From Lasioglossum baleicum (Eukaryota > Arthropoda > Insecta > Hymenoptera > Halictidae), in contig NC_134941.1 in assembly GCF_051020765.1 (NCBI RefSeq), positions 14,384,001-14,448,000 on the forward strand: 64,000 bases of DNA, in the 5' to 3' direction. The first letter of the stretch is position 1; the number at the start of each line of letters is the position of its first letter. Positions 21,401 through 32,719 of the stretch are shown in pieces. The notes beneath the pieces were generated by a model that worked only from the letters and a program-made list of their open reading frames with translations, was not told the origin of the DNA and did no database searches. Both the position numbers and the translations under genes were made by a program.

Positions 21401-22679
21401 GGGGTTCATTTGAGAGCGCCAAGCGCGCAACAGGCTTAACACACGGCACTATAGTAGTTATAGTTATGCGTACACGGTGTGTACCTGGCCGGGCCGAGTG
21501 GGGGAGGGTTGGGACCTCACAGGCACGATTAACACGTGTCACGCGTCACACACATACGCGCGTTCATCTATCTTTTCACACTTGCGCGCGCGTTACCAGC
21601 ACACACTCGGCCGGATTGCGTGTGTATACGTGGTCGCGCACGCAGCAGTCCATATATCTACCTAACCCGCCACCAGTCACCATGTAGGACAATAAAGGAC
21701 AGAGGTGGTACGTAACATTTCCATACATTCCTGGGCAGCAACGGGCCGGCCATTTAAGAATTTCTCGCCGTACTGGAACCGAGGTGAGGTACCGCGCATT
21801 TCAATTGGCCGACACGCGCCAATTCTCGCCACGAAAATTCATTGCGACGAAAGAAAACACCGTTCCTCCTCTGCTGATCGATCGGTCGCTCGGCGACATT
21901 TATTTCTGCACCGGGGAAATCTTTCGCCTTTCTGGAATCACTGGAGAATAGAATTTTAACCGTTAAAAATTGCTGTAACATTGCTCTAAATGTTTAAATC
22001 ATAGGAAATGGAAATATTCTAGCTTAGTAGAAATGTTTAATTTAATTTGGTCAAGTTAACATTGCTCCGAGTGCGAGTCGGGGAGGAGGCACAATTGAAG
22101 GTCAAATAGGACAGATTAGGATAATCAGACGAATAGTTTGGACATGCGAGAGCGCCGAAAATTTCTCCATCATCCGGAGGAAGTGCCGCTCCAGTTCGAA
22201 TTGAATTTCAAATTCGCCGGTAAGCTTTTAATCTTCCAACATTCGGAGGCCTTCTGTATTCATAAACCGGTAATCATGAATTAATATCGGCTGCGACACG
22301 TGTCCACCTACCAGCAATTTCACGTTCATGAAAATGGAAACGTGTCGAGCAACCCCGCAGCTCATTATGCCACGTTCGCACGAGTGATCCACGGCGCAAA
22401 CATAATATATCCGCCAGACAATTCGTCTTTCGTTAATCCTACTGTTGAGGAACCGTCGCTATCGCGAAGGTGTCCACCCTCGATTCCACGAGGCGGAGAC
22501 ATTCCTCTCGTCCATTGCACTAGATTAATCAGCATAATACTAATTGCAACAGCCGGTGCCAGCTGCGCTCATTTCCAGCGTCTGCTGGAAATCAGCTTTG
22601 AGTAAGTCGGCCCCGTTGAAAACAATGTGGCGCGTTGCAGAACGTAATCGACCAGTGCCGCTGAATTTTATTACTGTAC
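21401..22679. other. Unannotated stretch, no gene seen
   Basis: Contains a CpG- and CA-rich patch at 21530-21660 and otherwise unique DNA. I see no recognisable exon. Confidence 0.5.
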
Positions 22680-22711
22680 AAAGACAATTAAAGACAATTA
22701 AAGACAATTAC
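22680..22711. repeat. Short tandem repeat, 10-bp unit, 3 copies
   Basis: AAAGACAATT is repeated three times in a row without a mismatch, followed by AC. Confidence 0.9.
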
Positions 22712-23309
22712 AAACTCATGTGATATTTTACTGTTCAGGCTTGTTATTGTTTAGACAACGCTAGGTGATAAACACGAGTTTAAAGGGCAAACGAGGTTGG
22801 AACGAGGATTTTCAAGATGACCCAAAAGTGCAAAGGGTGGCGCACAGGTTCGATCGATCTATATGCGGGTGGAGTAAGACGGGCACGCTTCCATTCACGA
22901 AGAAATCATGCTCGGCTGCGGAAATGAGCGAGCGGCCGTCTATATTTAACCTGGCGAGTGACGACAGGAAGGAGCCTCGACGTGCTCGTCACATCGCCAC
23001 CGGACCGAACACATTTTAAGGCTCTCCCGCCTTTTTCTTCCTTAAAACTTCTCCCCCCGACCCCGCGACACAGCGAGACGTGCACCGTTCTCCTGCATTC
23101 TGGTTAGATGGTTTATTTTTGTGACTTCGAGCCTCGCTCTTTCTGCACCTCGACGACTCTGTTGACCGCTGCCGGCGAAAAGTTTCCATTTGTTACGCCG
23201 AAGGCACCCGAGCAATTTTTTCAAGCTAGTGCCAAAGTATTTTCTTGGACGTAAGGGATGAGGTCTACACATTCGGCATAGATAGATTATATTTAAATTC
23301 GCAGGAGAA
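22712..23309. other. Unannotated stretch, no gene seen
   Basis: Unique mixed-composition DNA. Short frames on both strands carry no recognisable motif. Confidence 0.5.
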
Positions 23310-23625
23310 CGCAGCAAAATAAATTAAATATGAACTGAGAACTGAGACAGAGGATGATCGAAGGAACAATTCGTTGCAAAATAAAATAAATATGAACTGA
23401 GAACTGAGGCAAAGGATCCAGGAACGAGGGAATAAAATCAAAAAACTAATAATGGGAGAAATGGGGAAAACGGTGCATGATCGGAGAAACAATTCGTTCC
23501 AAAATAAAATAAATACGAACTGAGAACTGAGACAAAGGATCGAAGAACGGGGGAATAAAAAATAAAACATTGATAATGGAAGAAATGGAGAAAACGGTGC
23601 ACGATAGGAGGAACAATTCATTGTG
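23310..23625. repeat. Tandem repeat with 62- and 123-bp spacings
   Basis: The marker GAACTGAGAACTGAG occurs at 23332, 23394 and 23517. Around it are AAAATAAAATAAATA, CAATTCGTT, GGATC-AGAACG-GGGAATAAAA, GATAATGGAAGAAATGG / TAATAATGGGAGAAATGG and GAAAACGGTGCA. The first unit lacks the 61-bp second half, so it looks like a truncated or partly deleted copy. The minus-strand frame at 23265-23654 reads through the array and shows internally repeated FILF / LFLRS strings for that reason only. Confidence 0.88.
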
Positions 23626-25719
23626 CGGTTATCTCTGCAACGAAGTGTATCCACAGCTCGGGAGCGCGCGGCGGCGGCGGCGGTCCGGTTCTGATTTCGC
23701 GAAAAAACAACGGGGCATTAGCGATCGGGTTTTAACGAAGCTTTCACCCGCGAGAACGGACAAAGGAGAAACGATACAATGGGACGATTAGAGATACTTT
23801 GTACGCGCTTTCGACACACTCCGTTTCGTTCCACCGCTAGCAGGCTCGTCCGTACCATTACGGCACGCTCGCGACACGTTTTCACGGGGGACTGCGTGAC
23901 CGCCAGGAAATACGTATATATACGTCGTTGTGTCGTGTTGTATCGCGTCGTGTCGTGTAGGCCCGTGCATTCAGTCACGCGCAAATCGAGGAAGAAATGT
24001 CGTCGACGGCCGGCAACGCGTCGCGACGCTTTCGAAAATTTTCCCTGTAACGCCTAATAAAGCTACGCCGCGCGCGCGCACCGCCTTTATCCTGTAATTG
24101 ACTCGCGGTACGTGTTCACATTTCACATTCTTGACCATTTCGGTAGTCTAATTGGCACTATTAGGAAAATTGTTGCACCGTTCGCCTGATCGTTCTGCAA
24201 TCGGTTCCTGCGCGAACAGTTTAATTAAGCTGTACTTTGTAGATCGCTGTCAAACTTACTAGTTCGAACGGTAAACTGGTAGATTGAGGATTTTTCATCG
24301 AAGAAGCGTCATAAACATCTACGAACCGCATCGAGGAACAATTTGGTCGCGTGATCTGCGAAGATCGTCGAAATTCCGTGTCGGCGATTGCGCAAAATTC
24401 CCGGCAGGCCAATTTCCGTGCTGGTTTTAATTCGAGGGGCTCGATAAGAATGTTCAATTAAAATCGAACCGGGAAGAGGACGTCGAGGAGAAGAAGAAGA
24501 ATCGCGGGATTCCACGGGGGCCCGAAATTCCTTGGATCCCACGGAGAACCGGTATCGAGAAACGCTCTTAATCCGCGGTGGTTCGATTAATAATTGAATA
24601 ATCTTCGAATCTGCCTCGCGACATTCTCCGCAAGCTTGTATCGTGAGAAACCAGACTCGATTCATTCCCTGCTTCGAACATTTCCGCGAGACTGCGCTGA
24701 AAACTGGCACGCGAAAAAAAAGGACGAGCAGACAGAGGAACGGGAGAACGAAAGGAAAGGGAAAAGAAGAAACGAGTACTGTCCTTCTCTGTTTCACTCT
24801 CCGTCTTGCCCGGCTGTGTTCTCATGGTAGCCCGATAGGAGAGCATGATTTCTGAGAATCGCGTATCTGATTCCTCTAGGGATTCTTCAAAACGAATTAC
24901 GCTCTCATTAGCACCTGGCCGTCTTGTTTTCACGCAAATGCAATTTGCGGGCCCGGGCATTCATCACGCTTGATAATCTGCGCCCCGGGAGAACGAAAGA
25001 ACTCGCCTCCTCGCGCTTATACGCGACTCGAAAAGTTACGACCACGGTGCCCCCTAAACTCTTTCACGACGCTTTATCAACGTGACGCGAGCTTTTCAAA
25101 AGCGCACGCGATGATAAGTGCCGCTGTAAACGGTCTGCTGAACAGTCGCATCGTTCCGAGACAGCGTAACACACTTTGTTCAAACTGCGCATCGAATCAT
25201 TTCGTCCAATAAATTCTCTTGATTTTATTGTATTATCAAGACTGCTAGTCGAAGAAAGTTTCCAGGATTTCTCACGATCCAAATAAAATGATAAATATTC
25301 AGGGATTCCGAAAGGGTTAAACATTTTTTCCCCCAGTCCGATTAGGGCAGTCCCATGGAGGAAGCGCGAGTCGCGCGTGCATTCCATCGTTTCGGACGTG
25401 TGCAGGAAGTGCGTGCGTCTCGGATCGAATCGAATCCCGACACGAGTGCATGTGTTGCGAATCCGTGTGCATACGTACATGCATACATGTATGTACTGAG
25501 GGGACGAGAGAGAGTTGGGGGTGTCGAGAACCTGGACAGAGCTCTGGTTTCGCCAGCCCGGGGCTACAAGACGCGAGGAGAGAACGGTCAAGAACCTAAC
25601 ACCTAATACCGGCATTAGGCTAGCTCTCTATGTGTCCTATAAACGTCCATATTACCTCGGATTGCCCTCACACGTCCGCCAAAAATTATTGCAAAAATGT
25701 TCGGAGCGGTGCAGCACTC
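23626..25719. other. Unannotated stretch, no gene seen
   Basis: A GCGGCGGCGGCGG run lies near 23670 and a GTCGTGTTGTATCGCGTCGTGTCGTG block at 23928-23957. A TACATGCATACATGTATGTA near-palindrome lies around 25477-25496. Frames reach 183 codons (25064-25615, minus) but show no domain. Confidence 0.5.
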
Positions 25720-25983
25720 TTTATCATTTTTCAAAAATGCTCTACTAAAATCCTCGGTATTTTATCATCTTCCAAAAATGTTCCACTAAAGTCCTCAGTA
25801 TTCTATCATCTTTCAAAAATGTTCTACTAAAGTCCTTAGTATTTCGTCGTTTTTCAAAAATGTTCTACTAAAATCCTCAGCAATTTATCGTCTTTCAAAA
25901 ACGTTCTACTAAAATTCTCGGTACTTTATCGTCTTTCAAAAATGTTCTACTAAAGTCCTCGGTATTTTATCGTCTTTTGAAAA
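25720..25983. repeat. Minisatellite, 41-bp unit, about 6.4 copies in exact register
   Basis: The core (C/T)ACTAAA starts at 25742, 25783, 25824, 25865, 25906 and 25947, with every step exactly 41 bp. Each unit reads roughly TTTATCRTCTTTCAAAAATG followed by TTCTACTAAARTCCTCGGTA. Substitutions are frequent, but I saw no indel between the marker positions. A frame at 25630-25830 translates part of it as repeated FQKCSTK / SKNVPLK strings, but 41 is not divisible by three, so no peptide repeat is maintained. Confidence 0.95.
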
Positions 25984-26887
25984 TGATGTACGAAAATGTA
26001 TCTGTATCAAAACACAATTTTCGGATCATCGGAATCTTCGCGAAGCAATCTCGCACGAACAGAGTCAACGAAACCCTGAAGCCAAAGAGATCCTCCGCGG
26101 AGTGGCAAGGTGACTGTCCTAAAGCAAGTAGTATGATCCGCGCAAAGAGGGCGAGCGCTCATCAAACGTCCGTGAAAAAATGATGGCTAGTAGGCGTAGA
26201 TGGGAAACCGAAGCCGGGTCCCGGGATCATTTGCTGAAACAGAAGATCGGGGCTAATCAGTTGGCTAGTCGATGCCCCTAAATCATTCTCCAGTTCCTTG
26301 TTCGGGATCTCTGAAACTTCTTCCGCGACGTATCTGGCACGATAGATCGGCGGCCGTAAAATAATTCAGCCGTCAGGCGCGCGCGGGGGTCTCTCACTCT
26401 CTCTCTCTCTCTCTTCGACGAGAGAATAGTCTCTTCTCGTTTACGTCGGAGAGAAAGAAAAGATGGGGTTGTCCAAGAACGGTGAGAGAGGAGTAGAAAC
26501 TCTGCAGAGAGGGTGTCCAGGGATCAAGCCGGCGAAACGATCGATTCCGTATTATCCGTCGTTTTATCCGTCGATTTATCTAACCGTGGCTCGGAGCGCG
26601 CGGATGCAAAGTGGAGCACACCGTGCGGCTCGACAGCAATATCTCTCCACGGGTATTGCTGTGCCCTGGACAAACTGGATATCCAGTTTCCAGCATTTCT
26701 CGGTTCTCCACGCTTTCGAGGCCCTAATCCGGTGTCTCGAGGAACGGCCTCACCAGTAAAATCGCCACGCGGTATGTATATGCATTTCTACGTGCATATA
26801 AGACATGCGGACCGAGAGAGACTCCACAGACACCGAACCGAACACGAATAATTTCACCATCCGGAGAATGCGTCCCAGAGGATCCCC
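25984..26887. other. Unannotated stretch with (CT)n run, no gene seen
   Basis: A CT microsatellite lies at about 26390-26414. Around 26773-26803 a TATATGCA...TGCATATA pair can fold. I see no recognisable exon. Confidence 0.5.
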
Positions 26888-27232
26888 GGATACGTGATTT
26901 TTCGAATTGAGACATTTATAAGAAGATTAGAAGAATTTTAGAGTACCGCTACAATTCTCACAATTTGATATAATCACTAAAAAGAGAAATAAAATTCCCA
27001 GTCTCCTGGGAGACGTGATTTTTCGATTTGAGACATTTATAAGAAGATTAGAAGAATTTTAGAGTACCGCTACAATTCTCTCACATTTTGATACAATCAC
27101 TAAAAAGAGAAATAAAGGTCCCAGTCTCATGGGAGACGTGATTTTTCAATTTGAGACACTTATAAGAAGATTAGACGAATTTTAGAGTATCGATACATTT
27201 CCTACAACTTGATAAAATCTCTAGAAAGAGTT
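26888..27232. repeat. Tandem repeat, 121/123-bp unit, 3 copies
   Basis: ACGTGATTTTTC begins at 26892, 27013 and 27136. Each unit carries GAGACATTTATAAGAAGATT (CACTTATAAG in copy three), AGAATTTTAGAGTA, CGCTACAATTCTC (degenerate in copy three), ATAATCACTAAAAAGAGAAA and CCCAGTCTC-TGGGAG. The last string forms a small hairpin at the unit junction. Confidence 0.92.
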
Positions 27233-28825
27233 TCTATGTCTCACAATCAATCTACACGATTTTTATTTGGCATAAAGATTTGCAAAGACTTGCTCCGATA
27301 TCGCGAAACGATCGCTCAGTTATTAGTCGAATGGCGAATAAATCGGCGATCTAATGGGAACAGAGTTGTCCAGGATTTTTCGCTGGGTGTCTTGGAATTC
27401 GTGAGTCGCTCGATTAAACCCTGAGACACGGACTCTGCGAGGAATGTCAAGGATCAGCGTGGCGGGTTCCCGAGTATCCTATTGCTCCTGATACTAAGGC
27501 GGCCGTGGCGATCGCGTTGTACGATCGATCGGCGGCGGCCGGTCGATATCTGCCAAGTATTCCGGCTCGTGGCCAGTCACGATAGCCTCGAAATTCGCGG
27601 TAGTCGTCGTAAATCTGCGGATCTAAGCGCTCCCACCAGCACGATCCAGCCGATCTAACAAGTTGCGCGAATAACGGGCCATTAAGACCGATACCGAAAC
27701 ACGGATCGGTGTCGATACACACTATAACGCTTTCTCTCTCTCTCTCTCGGCTCTCTTTCCGTCCCTCGAACCCGTGGAAATCGCGACAATCGCTTTTGTA
27801 CACGGCCGGGCAATTAACAGTCGCAACCGCCAATATAAAGGGAAACTCGTCAACGCAGTTTAATAATTCTGATCCGATCGCGATCAACCACGCTGAACAA
27901 TTTCAGATAGTTGAAACCGATAGCTGAACGATTTCGATTCAGATTTCAGCTCGATGTTATTTTACACTGGTCTTTCTTTCTTTCGAAATCGTTGCGCCAA
28001 CATTTTAAATTCCAGGAATGCTTGACGCTTCAAAAATTAGCCTTTTCAGGGAATGATAGATAGCGAAACTTGCCCAGCAACTTTGTAGGGTCTCCGTGCG
28101 AGCTCTGTTTCGTTGTGTTGGCGAAAGTATGCGCGACTATTGATTAAATTTTATTTTGGGATGAGACACACAACTTGTCCCTTGATACTTTAAAAATGTT
28201 TTGTTGAAGCACGAGTGGAGAATGTACATCACCGCACTTTTTAAAAGAATCTTCTAAGAAGTGTTGTAACAGGCGATCCTGCACGACACCGATATGCTCG
28301 ATCATTTCGCAATCCGGCCGGCGCAGTCAAGGTACGGAATCAGGATAAAATAGCCTAATCCCCGATCCAACGGGGAACAAGGACCCGCAGAACCAGTAGG
28401 ACTATCGGCGTCGAATAATCTGAAAGCCAGCACAGCTCTCGGCTCTGTTGCAACCGATTTCCTGGCACGGCAGTCGAGTCGATCGGTCTCGATTGCTTTT
28501 TGGCGGACGCTATTCCAGTTTCTTCGAACGTTGCGACGACGAACGACGCGATAGATCTAGATTTCACGGTACTCCGACGAACAAACCTGATCTCCGCGGG
28601 GCAATATAACTGGGACTGTTCAAACGCGTAAATTCTCTCTTCCACGAGGTTTCTAGATTATCGAAATACCAGCGCCGGGATCAGGAATCAGGTTCCGTGC
28701 TCTAGATTAGCTAGGGCGAAGCTATCGGTCGCCATGACCATTTCAGGATTATTAATCTTGGTCACCGTGTTGTGCCTCTGTTCGCGCGAGCCGCGAGATA
28801 AACTCGCTAGAGTAACACAGACAGG
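27233..28825. other. Unannotated stretch, no gene seen
   Basis: Contains a short (CT)n run near 27731-27750 and TCGA-rich unique DNA. I see no recognisable exon or RNA gene. Confidence 0.5.
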
Positions 28826-28868
28826 GGGACAGAGAAAGAGAGAGAGAAAGAGAGAGAGAAAGAGAGAA
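28826..28868. repeat. (GA)n microsatellite with 14-bp higher-order unit
   Basis: AGAAAGAGAGAGAGAA repeats about three times, so the GA run is punctuated by an AAA every 14 bp. Confidence 0.85.
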
Positions 28869-29186
28869 TAAGCTCGCGCGCGAGCTCGTGCCGGAAAAAT
28901 AAATCCTCGCGCGAGCGAGCCGAGAACTCGAGTCCCGTACGCTTCGAGGTCGCCGTACGTGCCTCGAACCGAGACTTCGATACCTCGAATTTCCCGAGCG
29001 ACCGGTTTCCTACAAAATTTTATCGATTATTTTTCACTTCGACTCCTGACGCCTGGGAAAACTGGGACGTGCCCGTTCCAAGTCCTACAGCGTCTAAAGA
29101 TTATCACAATTTTATAGAGTATGTAGACGATGCACTATACAGTTTGTTGGAATTTCGAGATTTTGTTTTCGATCAATTTTTGCGAT
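28869..29186. other. Unannotated stretch, no gene seen
   Basis: GC-rich CGCGCGAGC strings, then a change to AT-rich DNA near 29010. I see no gene. Confidence 0.5.
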
Positions 29187-29262
29187 ACAGTAAGTTCTCG
29201 ACTTACGCGGTTAATTCGTTGCAGCCCTTTCCGCTTAAGTCGACAAAATACTATATGTATGT
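29187..29262. mobile_element. Possible MITE terminus (TACAGTAAGTTCTCGACTTA)
   Basis: TACAGTAAGTTCTCGACTTA begins at 29187, contains a small TAAGT...ACTTA hairpin and is followed by a GTTAATTCGTTGCA and CGCTTAAGTCGAC segment. From memory, repeats of this style (ACAGTAANTTCTC... plus a CTTAAGTCGA block) occur widely in insect genomes as DNA-transposon ends. No second terminus or target duplication is visible, so the call is tentative and the right boundary is arbitrary. Confidence 0.3.
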
Positions 29263-29759
29263 ACTCACTTGAAAGGAAAATTCGGATAAACCTGAACTAT
29301 AAACTGTATAAACTATGTTCATGGAAAATTGATCACTCCTAAATAGCTGAATTCGCTTCTGTCGCATATGCACCGACAAAGCCCCCGTTCCGGCAATCGA
29401 AAAACGAATTTCACAGCTCGAAACTGGTTTTCTGATCCGCTTCTAAGAATCGTGTATCTATTTCGTGTCCTACATTTTTCCCATAACTCCGTAAAATCCG
29501 CGGTCTTATCCTGGGAGATCCAGCGAAGAGTCAGCCAATCTGAAAGATGTAGAATTCAGGAAAAAGGTTTGTCCGAAGATGAGCAACGCGGCAATCACGG
29601 GGGGTTAATTAGCTCGGCGCGGCGTCGAAATTCTCGAGACAATGAAAATCGGGCCGGACCGCAAAGGTAGCAGAAGCGAAGACGACGCGGGGGGGAGCCC
29701 GAACAGAGAAGAGAGAAGAGAGAAGAGAGTCGAAGTCCGGTCTCTCCGGGCAGCAACGT
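29263..29759. other. Unannotated stretch with GAGAA repeats, no gene seen
   Basis: AGAGAAGAGAGAAGAGAGAAG lies near 29705-29726, and the rest is unique DNA. Confidence 0.5.
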
Positions 29760-29870
29760 GTGTCGTTTCTCAGTTAAGTCTCTCTGTGGTTTGAAACACG
29801 ATCGGCCTGAGAGTGTTCCATCATATGTGTCTATAAAACAGCGCGCTGCCGCGGGACCGTGTAGGTGCTT
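29760..29870 (+). promoter_or_regulatory. Weak candidate core promoter (initiator and TATA-like box)
   Basis: TCTCAGTTAAG at about 29767-29777 matches the arthropod initiator, and CTATAAAAC at about 29831-29839 matches a TATA box. The two are not in the canonical order (TATA about 30 bp upstream of the start), so they cannot belong to the same promoter. A TATA-driven start would fall near 29862, where no initiator is seen. The DNA turns strongly CpG-rich just downstream. The pyrimidine-rich region that follows could be a leader or simple sequence. Confidence 0.2.
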
Positions 29871-29939
29871 GCTCGTGTGGGAGCGACTCGCGCTCGCGCG
29901 CGCACTTGGACTGGTTTCTTAGAAGGAATCAGGAGATAA

Positions 29940-30370
29940 TTAATTGTCCTCGCGAACCGGGCATAACGAACCGCCGCTCCTCTGCTCCTTGGTCCTCCTC
30001 CTGCCTCGTTCAGCTTCTCTTCTGCTCCCTTCTCCGCGTCTTTTGTGCATAAAACGTGGCTGGGCCGTGCGCACAAAGGGGCCCAGCCACGAAAATCTCT
30101 TCTTCTTCCATATCGTTTTCGCGTCCACCTCCTCCTCCTTCTCCTTCCTCCTCTGCTTCTTCTTCTTCGGCGTCTCGTCTCTTTCTCCGTTCACGGCTAA
30201 ATGGAACCACGAAGAAATCTTTTCGGGGTCCACCTCGATTCTTTTTTCTTCTTTCTCCGTTTCCGAACAGACGATTCCGCGAACCTTCTTCTCGACCCAC
30301 GGTCGCACACGAGCCACGCGGACCTTCTTCACACTTACCGGAAGGATAAACATTTTCTTCGTCAATTGCA
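29940..30370. repeat. Pyrimidine-rich low-complexity region
   Basis: About 400 bp of CTT, CTC, TCC and TTC-rich plus-strand sequence, densest at 29985-30045 and 30105-30185. Overlapping long frames on both strands (146, 159 and 137 codons) are Ser/Pro/Phe-rich or Lys/Glu/Arg-rich and are best explained by composition. Confidence 0.75.
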
Positions 30371-31370
30371 AGTGTTTTCTGTAGAGATCGTATAAAGCTG
30401 AAAATACTAAACTTTTCATTCAATCAATTACTAAACATTTAAGTATTGTACGAGGTATTTCATATTCGTACAAAGGAAAAGATTAATGTAGAACGGAGTT
30501 ATTCCAGCTAGGGAGAAATGTTTGACATTCGAGTTGAAGTAGCTCCGAGCGCAAAGGGTTGGTATACTTTCTGGATGAAAGTGGACCCTAATCAGGCCTC
30601 TGTGGCTCGCGTCACGACTCCTGAACCCGGTTCAACATCGATCCTCCGCAGAAATTCGCCGTTCGACCTGTTGCGAGCCATTAACCGTCCTAATCGCGCC
30701 AAGCCCACGGATAAAGACATCCATCATCATTAGAACGGATAATTATCGCGAGCGGTGAACTTTCGTTTCGTTCATCTGCCCCGTTGTTCCCGTTTCATTA
30801 GACTTTAAAGGAAATCTAACGGCACCGTGCTCTCTTCTCGTCGATGACTGTCTCGATTCTCGAATATCTAACTTGGTAATCAGCATTCAAAATTTAATTA
30901 CTACGCTCCGAAAATAAAATGTCGATCCGGGAACACCCTGTATACGTCCGTCAGGTGGACACGTGTCTCGATACGTGGCCGAACGATCGGTCAGCTCCCT
31001 TCGGAATCGAGGAACCTGGTTCTCCTTTTTCACCGCGTTTTCCCTCCTCCGGCCCCTCGGGGCTCCTCTCGTTTCGATTTTCTTTATTATTCCGTGGAGC
31101 CCCGCGGTCCGTGTGACACGTCCACGGCATCCGGCCGTGTACGTGACGTCATACGAGCTATATTCCACCGGTGAACCTTGTTGCCCATATGGTCGCGCGG
31201 CGATCCACCATTCTTGCTATTATACCATCGCTCGCCGATCGCCACTCCTCGCGATTCACGAGAAAATCCCACTGTTACGCTCTTCCACCGAATTCTACCT
31301 CGTTCCACTTCATTCGTTCGACGTTCTCCCATTTTACCTGCTGGGGGTGCAACCTTCCCCCACAGAAGTT
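30371..31370. other. Unannotated stretch, no gene seen
   Basis: CGGGAACACCCTGTATA (about 30928-30944) resembles the ACAGGGTG termini of some insect repeats but stands alone. A perfect CRE octamer TGACGTCA lies at 31144-31151. I see no recognisable exon. Confidence 0.45.
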
Positions 31371-31371
31371 A

Positions 31372-31494
31372 TTAAGTCGTTCGGAAAGTCATTTCGTATT
31401 CTCAGTGGAAAATCAAAGCCAATTTTTTACCATTTCGAATAAGCTTTATGACATTTTGTTCTATGATCTTTTGCGATTTTTAAGGCAACTTAAC
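31372..31494 (-). pseudogene. Mariner-family fragment: 3' terminal repeat plus transposase C-terminus
   Basis: TTAAGTCGTTCGGAAAGTCA begins right after a TA dinucleotide at 31370-31371. It closely resembles mariner inverted termini that I remember from Hymenoptera, which contain GTTGTTCGGAAAGT. On the minus strand the adjoining sequence translates as LP*KSQKIIEQNVIKLI. This matches the general pattern of a mariner transposase C-terminus, Leu-Pro-x-Arg-Trp-x-Lys-x-Ile-x-x-x-Gly-x-Tyr, with an in-frame stop and missing conserved Arg-Trp and Gly. Nothing of the catalytic D,D34D core is present, so this is a dead 5'-truncated relic. The subfamily cannot be assigned. Confidence 0.55.
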
Positions 31495-31550
31495 TAGAAA
31501 ATTAAACATTTCTTCCAACCTAAAATAATTTCATTTTATAGCTCCCGAAA
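31495..31550. repeat. Dispersed repeat fragment shared with 44389-44995
   Basis: ATTAAACATTTCTTCCAACC followed by TAAAATAATTTCATTTTATAG aligns with ATTAAACATTTCTTCCGACC plus TAGAATAATTCCATTGTGTATG at about 44547-44590 and with the later unit near 44807. It abuts the mariner fragment, so it may be part of the same larger dead element. Confidence 0.6.
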
Positions 31551-32513
31551 ATGTCCAAAAAATACTATAAGATTCGACAGAATTCTCGGTACGATTTTTA
31601 CTTATTCCAGTTCTAAGAAGGCAACTTACCACTGACAATCAGATTTCTTGAAATTCACCAACAAAAATTGCAAATTGTATAAACATCCGCAGTCTGTAAC
31701 GACAAATGGAAGCAATGTCATCTCCAATAGTTGAAAATGGTAAAATTCATGAAGTAGCCATCCCCACGATGTCAGCTCCCGCCGCCTCCGCGCATGATCA
31801 TCCCCCGCGATACCACCCCTAAACCCGAAAGATGATTCCACGAATCGGCAAGAGGTTGCCGGATTTTGCGCGAAAGGGTGCAAACCGCCCCTAGAACGTG
31901 GAAACGGATTTCACCCCCACTTGAGTCGAGCCACCACTCGAGGGAAGGGTTGAAAGCGACAGGCAGAGGGTTGATAAAGGCCAGCCAACCCCCGTGACAC
32001 CCCCAGAAGTGGGCGTGTCGCATCGGTTCCTTTTTCCCTGAGCAACAGACGCGACGACGACGACGCTCTGCAAAGTAGCAAAGCTTTCCAGTCCGCGCGA
32101 ACTCCTCGCAAACTTCTGGCCGGCGCCGGTTGTTTTGCCGCGGGAAATTAGAATAATTCGATGATACGTAACTGTTGCGGCCAGAGACACCGGGGACGGG
32201 CTCATTTGAATATCTGTATAATCGGAACGCCGTTAGGGCGGATCCAGAAAACGGCGGAGCCTGTCGCCGACACCTTTAGCCCTTCGTTCTCGACGCTTCT
32301 CTCTCTCTAATCGACCTAAAAAGATTCCTACCGGCTTCTTCGAACCCTTTTACCACCCTGTGTTGCGATCCTTTGAGGGATGAAGATGGTAGTAACTTTT
32401 TACTCCTTTCATGTTAATTTTGTCGAATTTTTACGCCGCCGATTGCAGCTGCAATTTTTGTCCAGTCGACTGATGCAGTCATTTATATCGAACTTTTATG
32501 CATTTAATAGTAT
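31551..32513. other. Unannotated stretch with one-ended MITE trace, no gene seen
   Basis: ATAAACATCCGCAGTCTG at about 31677-31694 matches the right terminus of the hAT-like MITE family, but no left terminus is visible. The rest is unique; CGACGACGACG occurs near 32052. I see no exon. Confidence 0.5.
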
Positions 32514-32521
32514 GTCATGAT

Positions 32522-32719
32522 TAGACTGCGGATCTTTATGCAAAATAAAAAATGTTTGCTTTGATTATATGACACAGGAGCCAAATAACAAATTCATTCT
32601 TTTAATTATCTTATTAAGGTGAAACTAATGCACTGGTGGCCTCGCATCTTTTTAATACCTCCACTGTTTTAAATTGTACGTACCCGTTTTTGTTATAAAT
32701 TCATAAAATCCGCAGTCTA
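32522..32719. mobile_element. hAT-like MITE with near-perfect target duplication
   Basis: The left end is TAGACTGCGGATCTTTATGC, and the right end, reverse-complemented, is TAGACTGCGGATTTTATGAA, giving inverted termini of about 20 bp that are identical over the first 13 bp. GTCATGAT precedes the element (32514-32521) and GTCACATGAT follows it (32720-32729), which is the same 8-mer with a 2-bp insertion. This agrees with the 8-bp hAT-type duplication at 6232-6407. The 198-bp AT-rich interior has no coding capacity. Confidence 0.78.

Noticed and set aside
25630..25830. A small protein with FQKCSTK / SKNVPLK repeats
   Set aside because: It is the 41-bp minisatellite in translation. The unit is not divisible by three and no start context or splice signal supports it.
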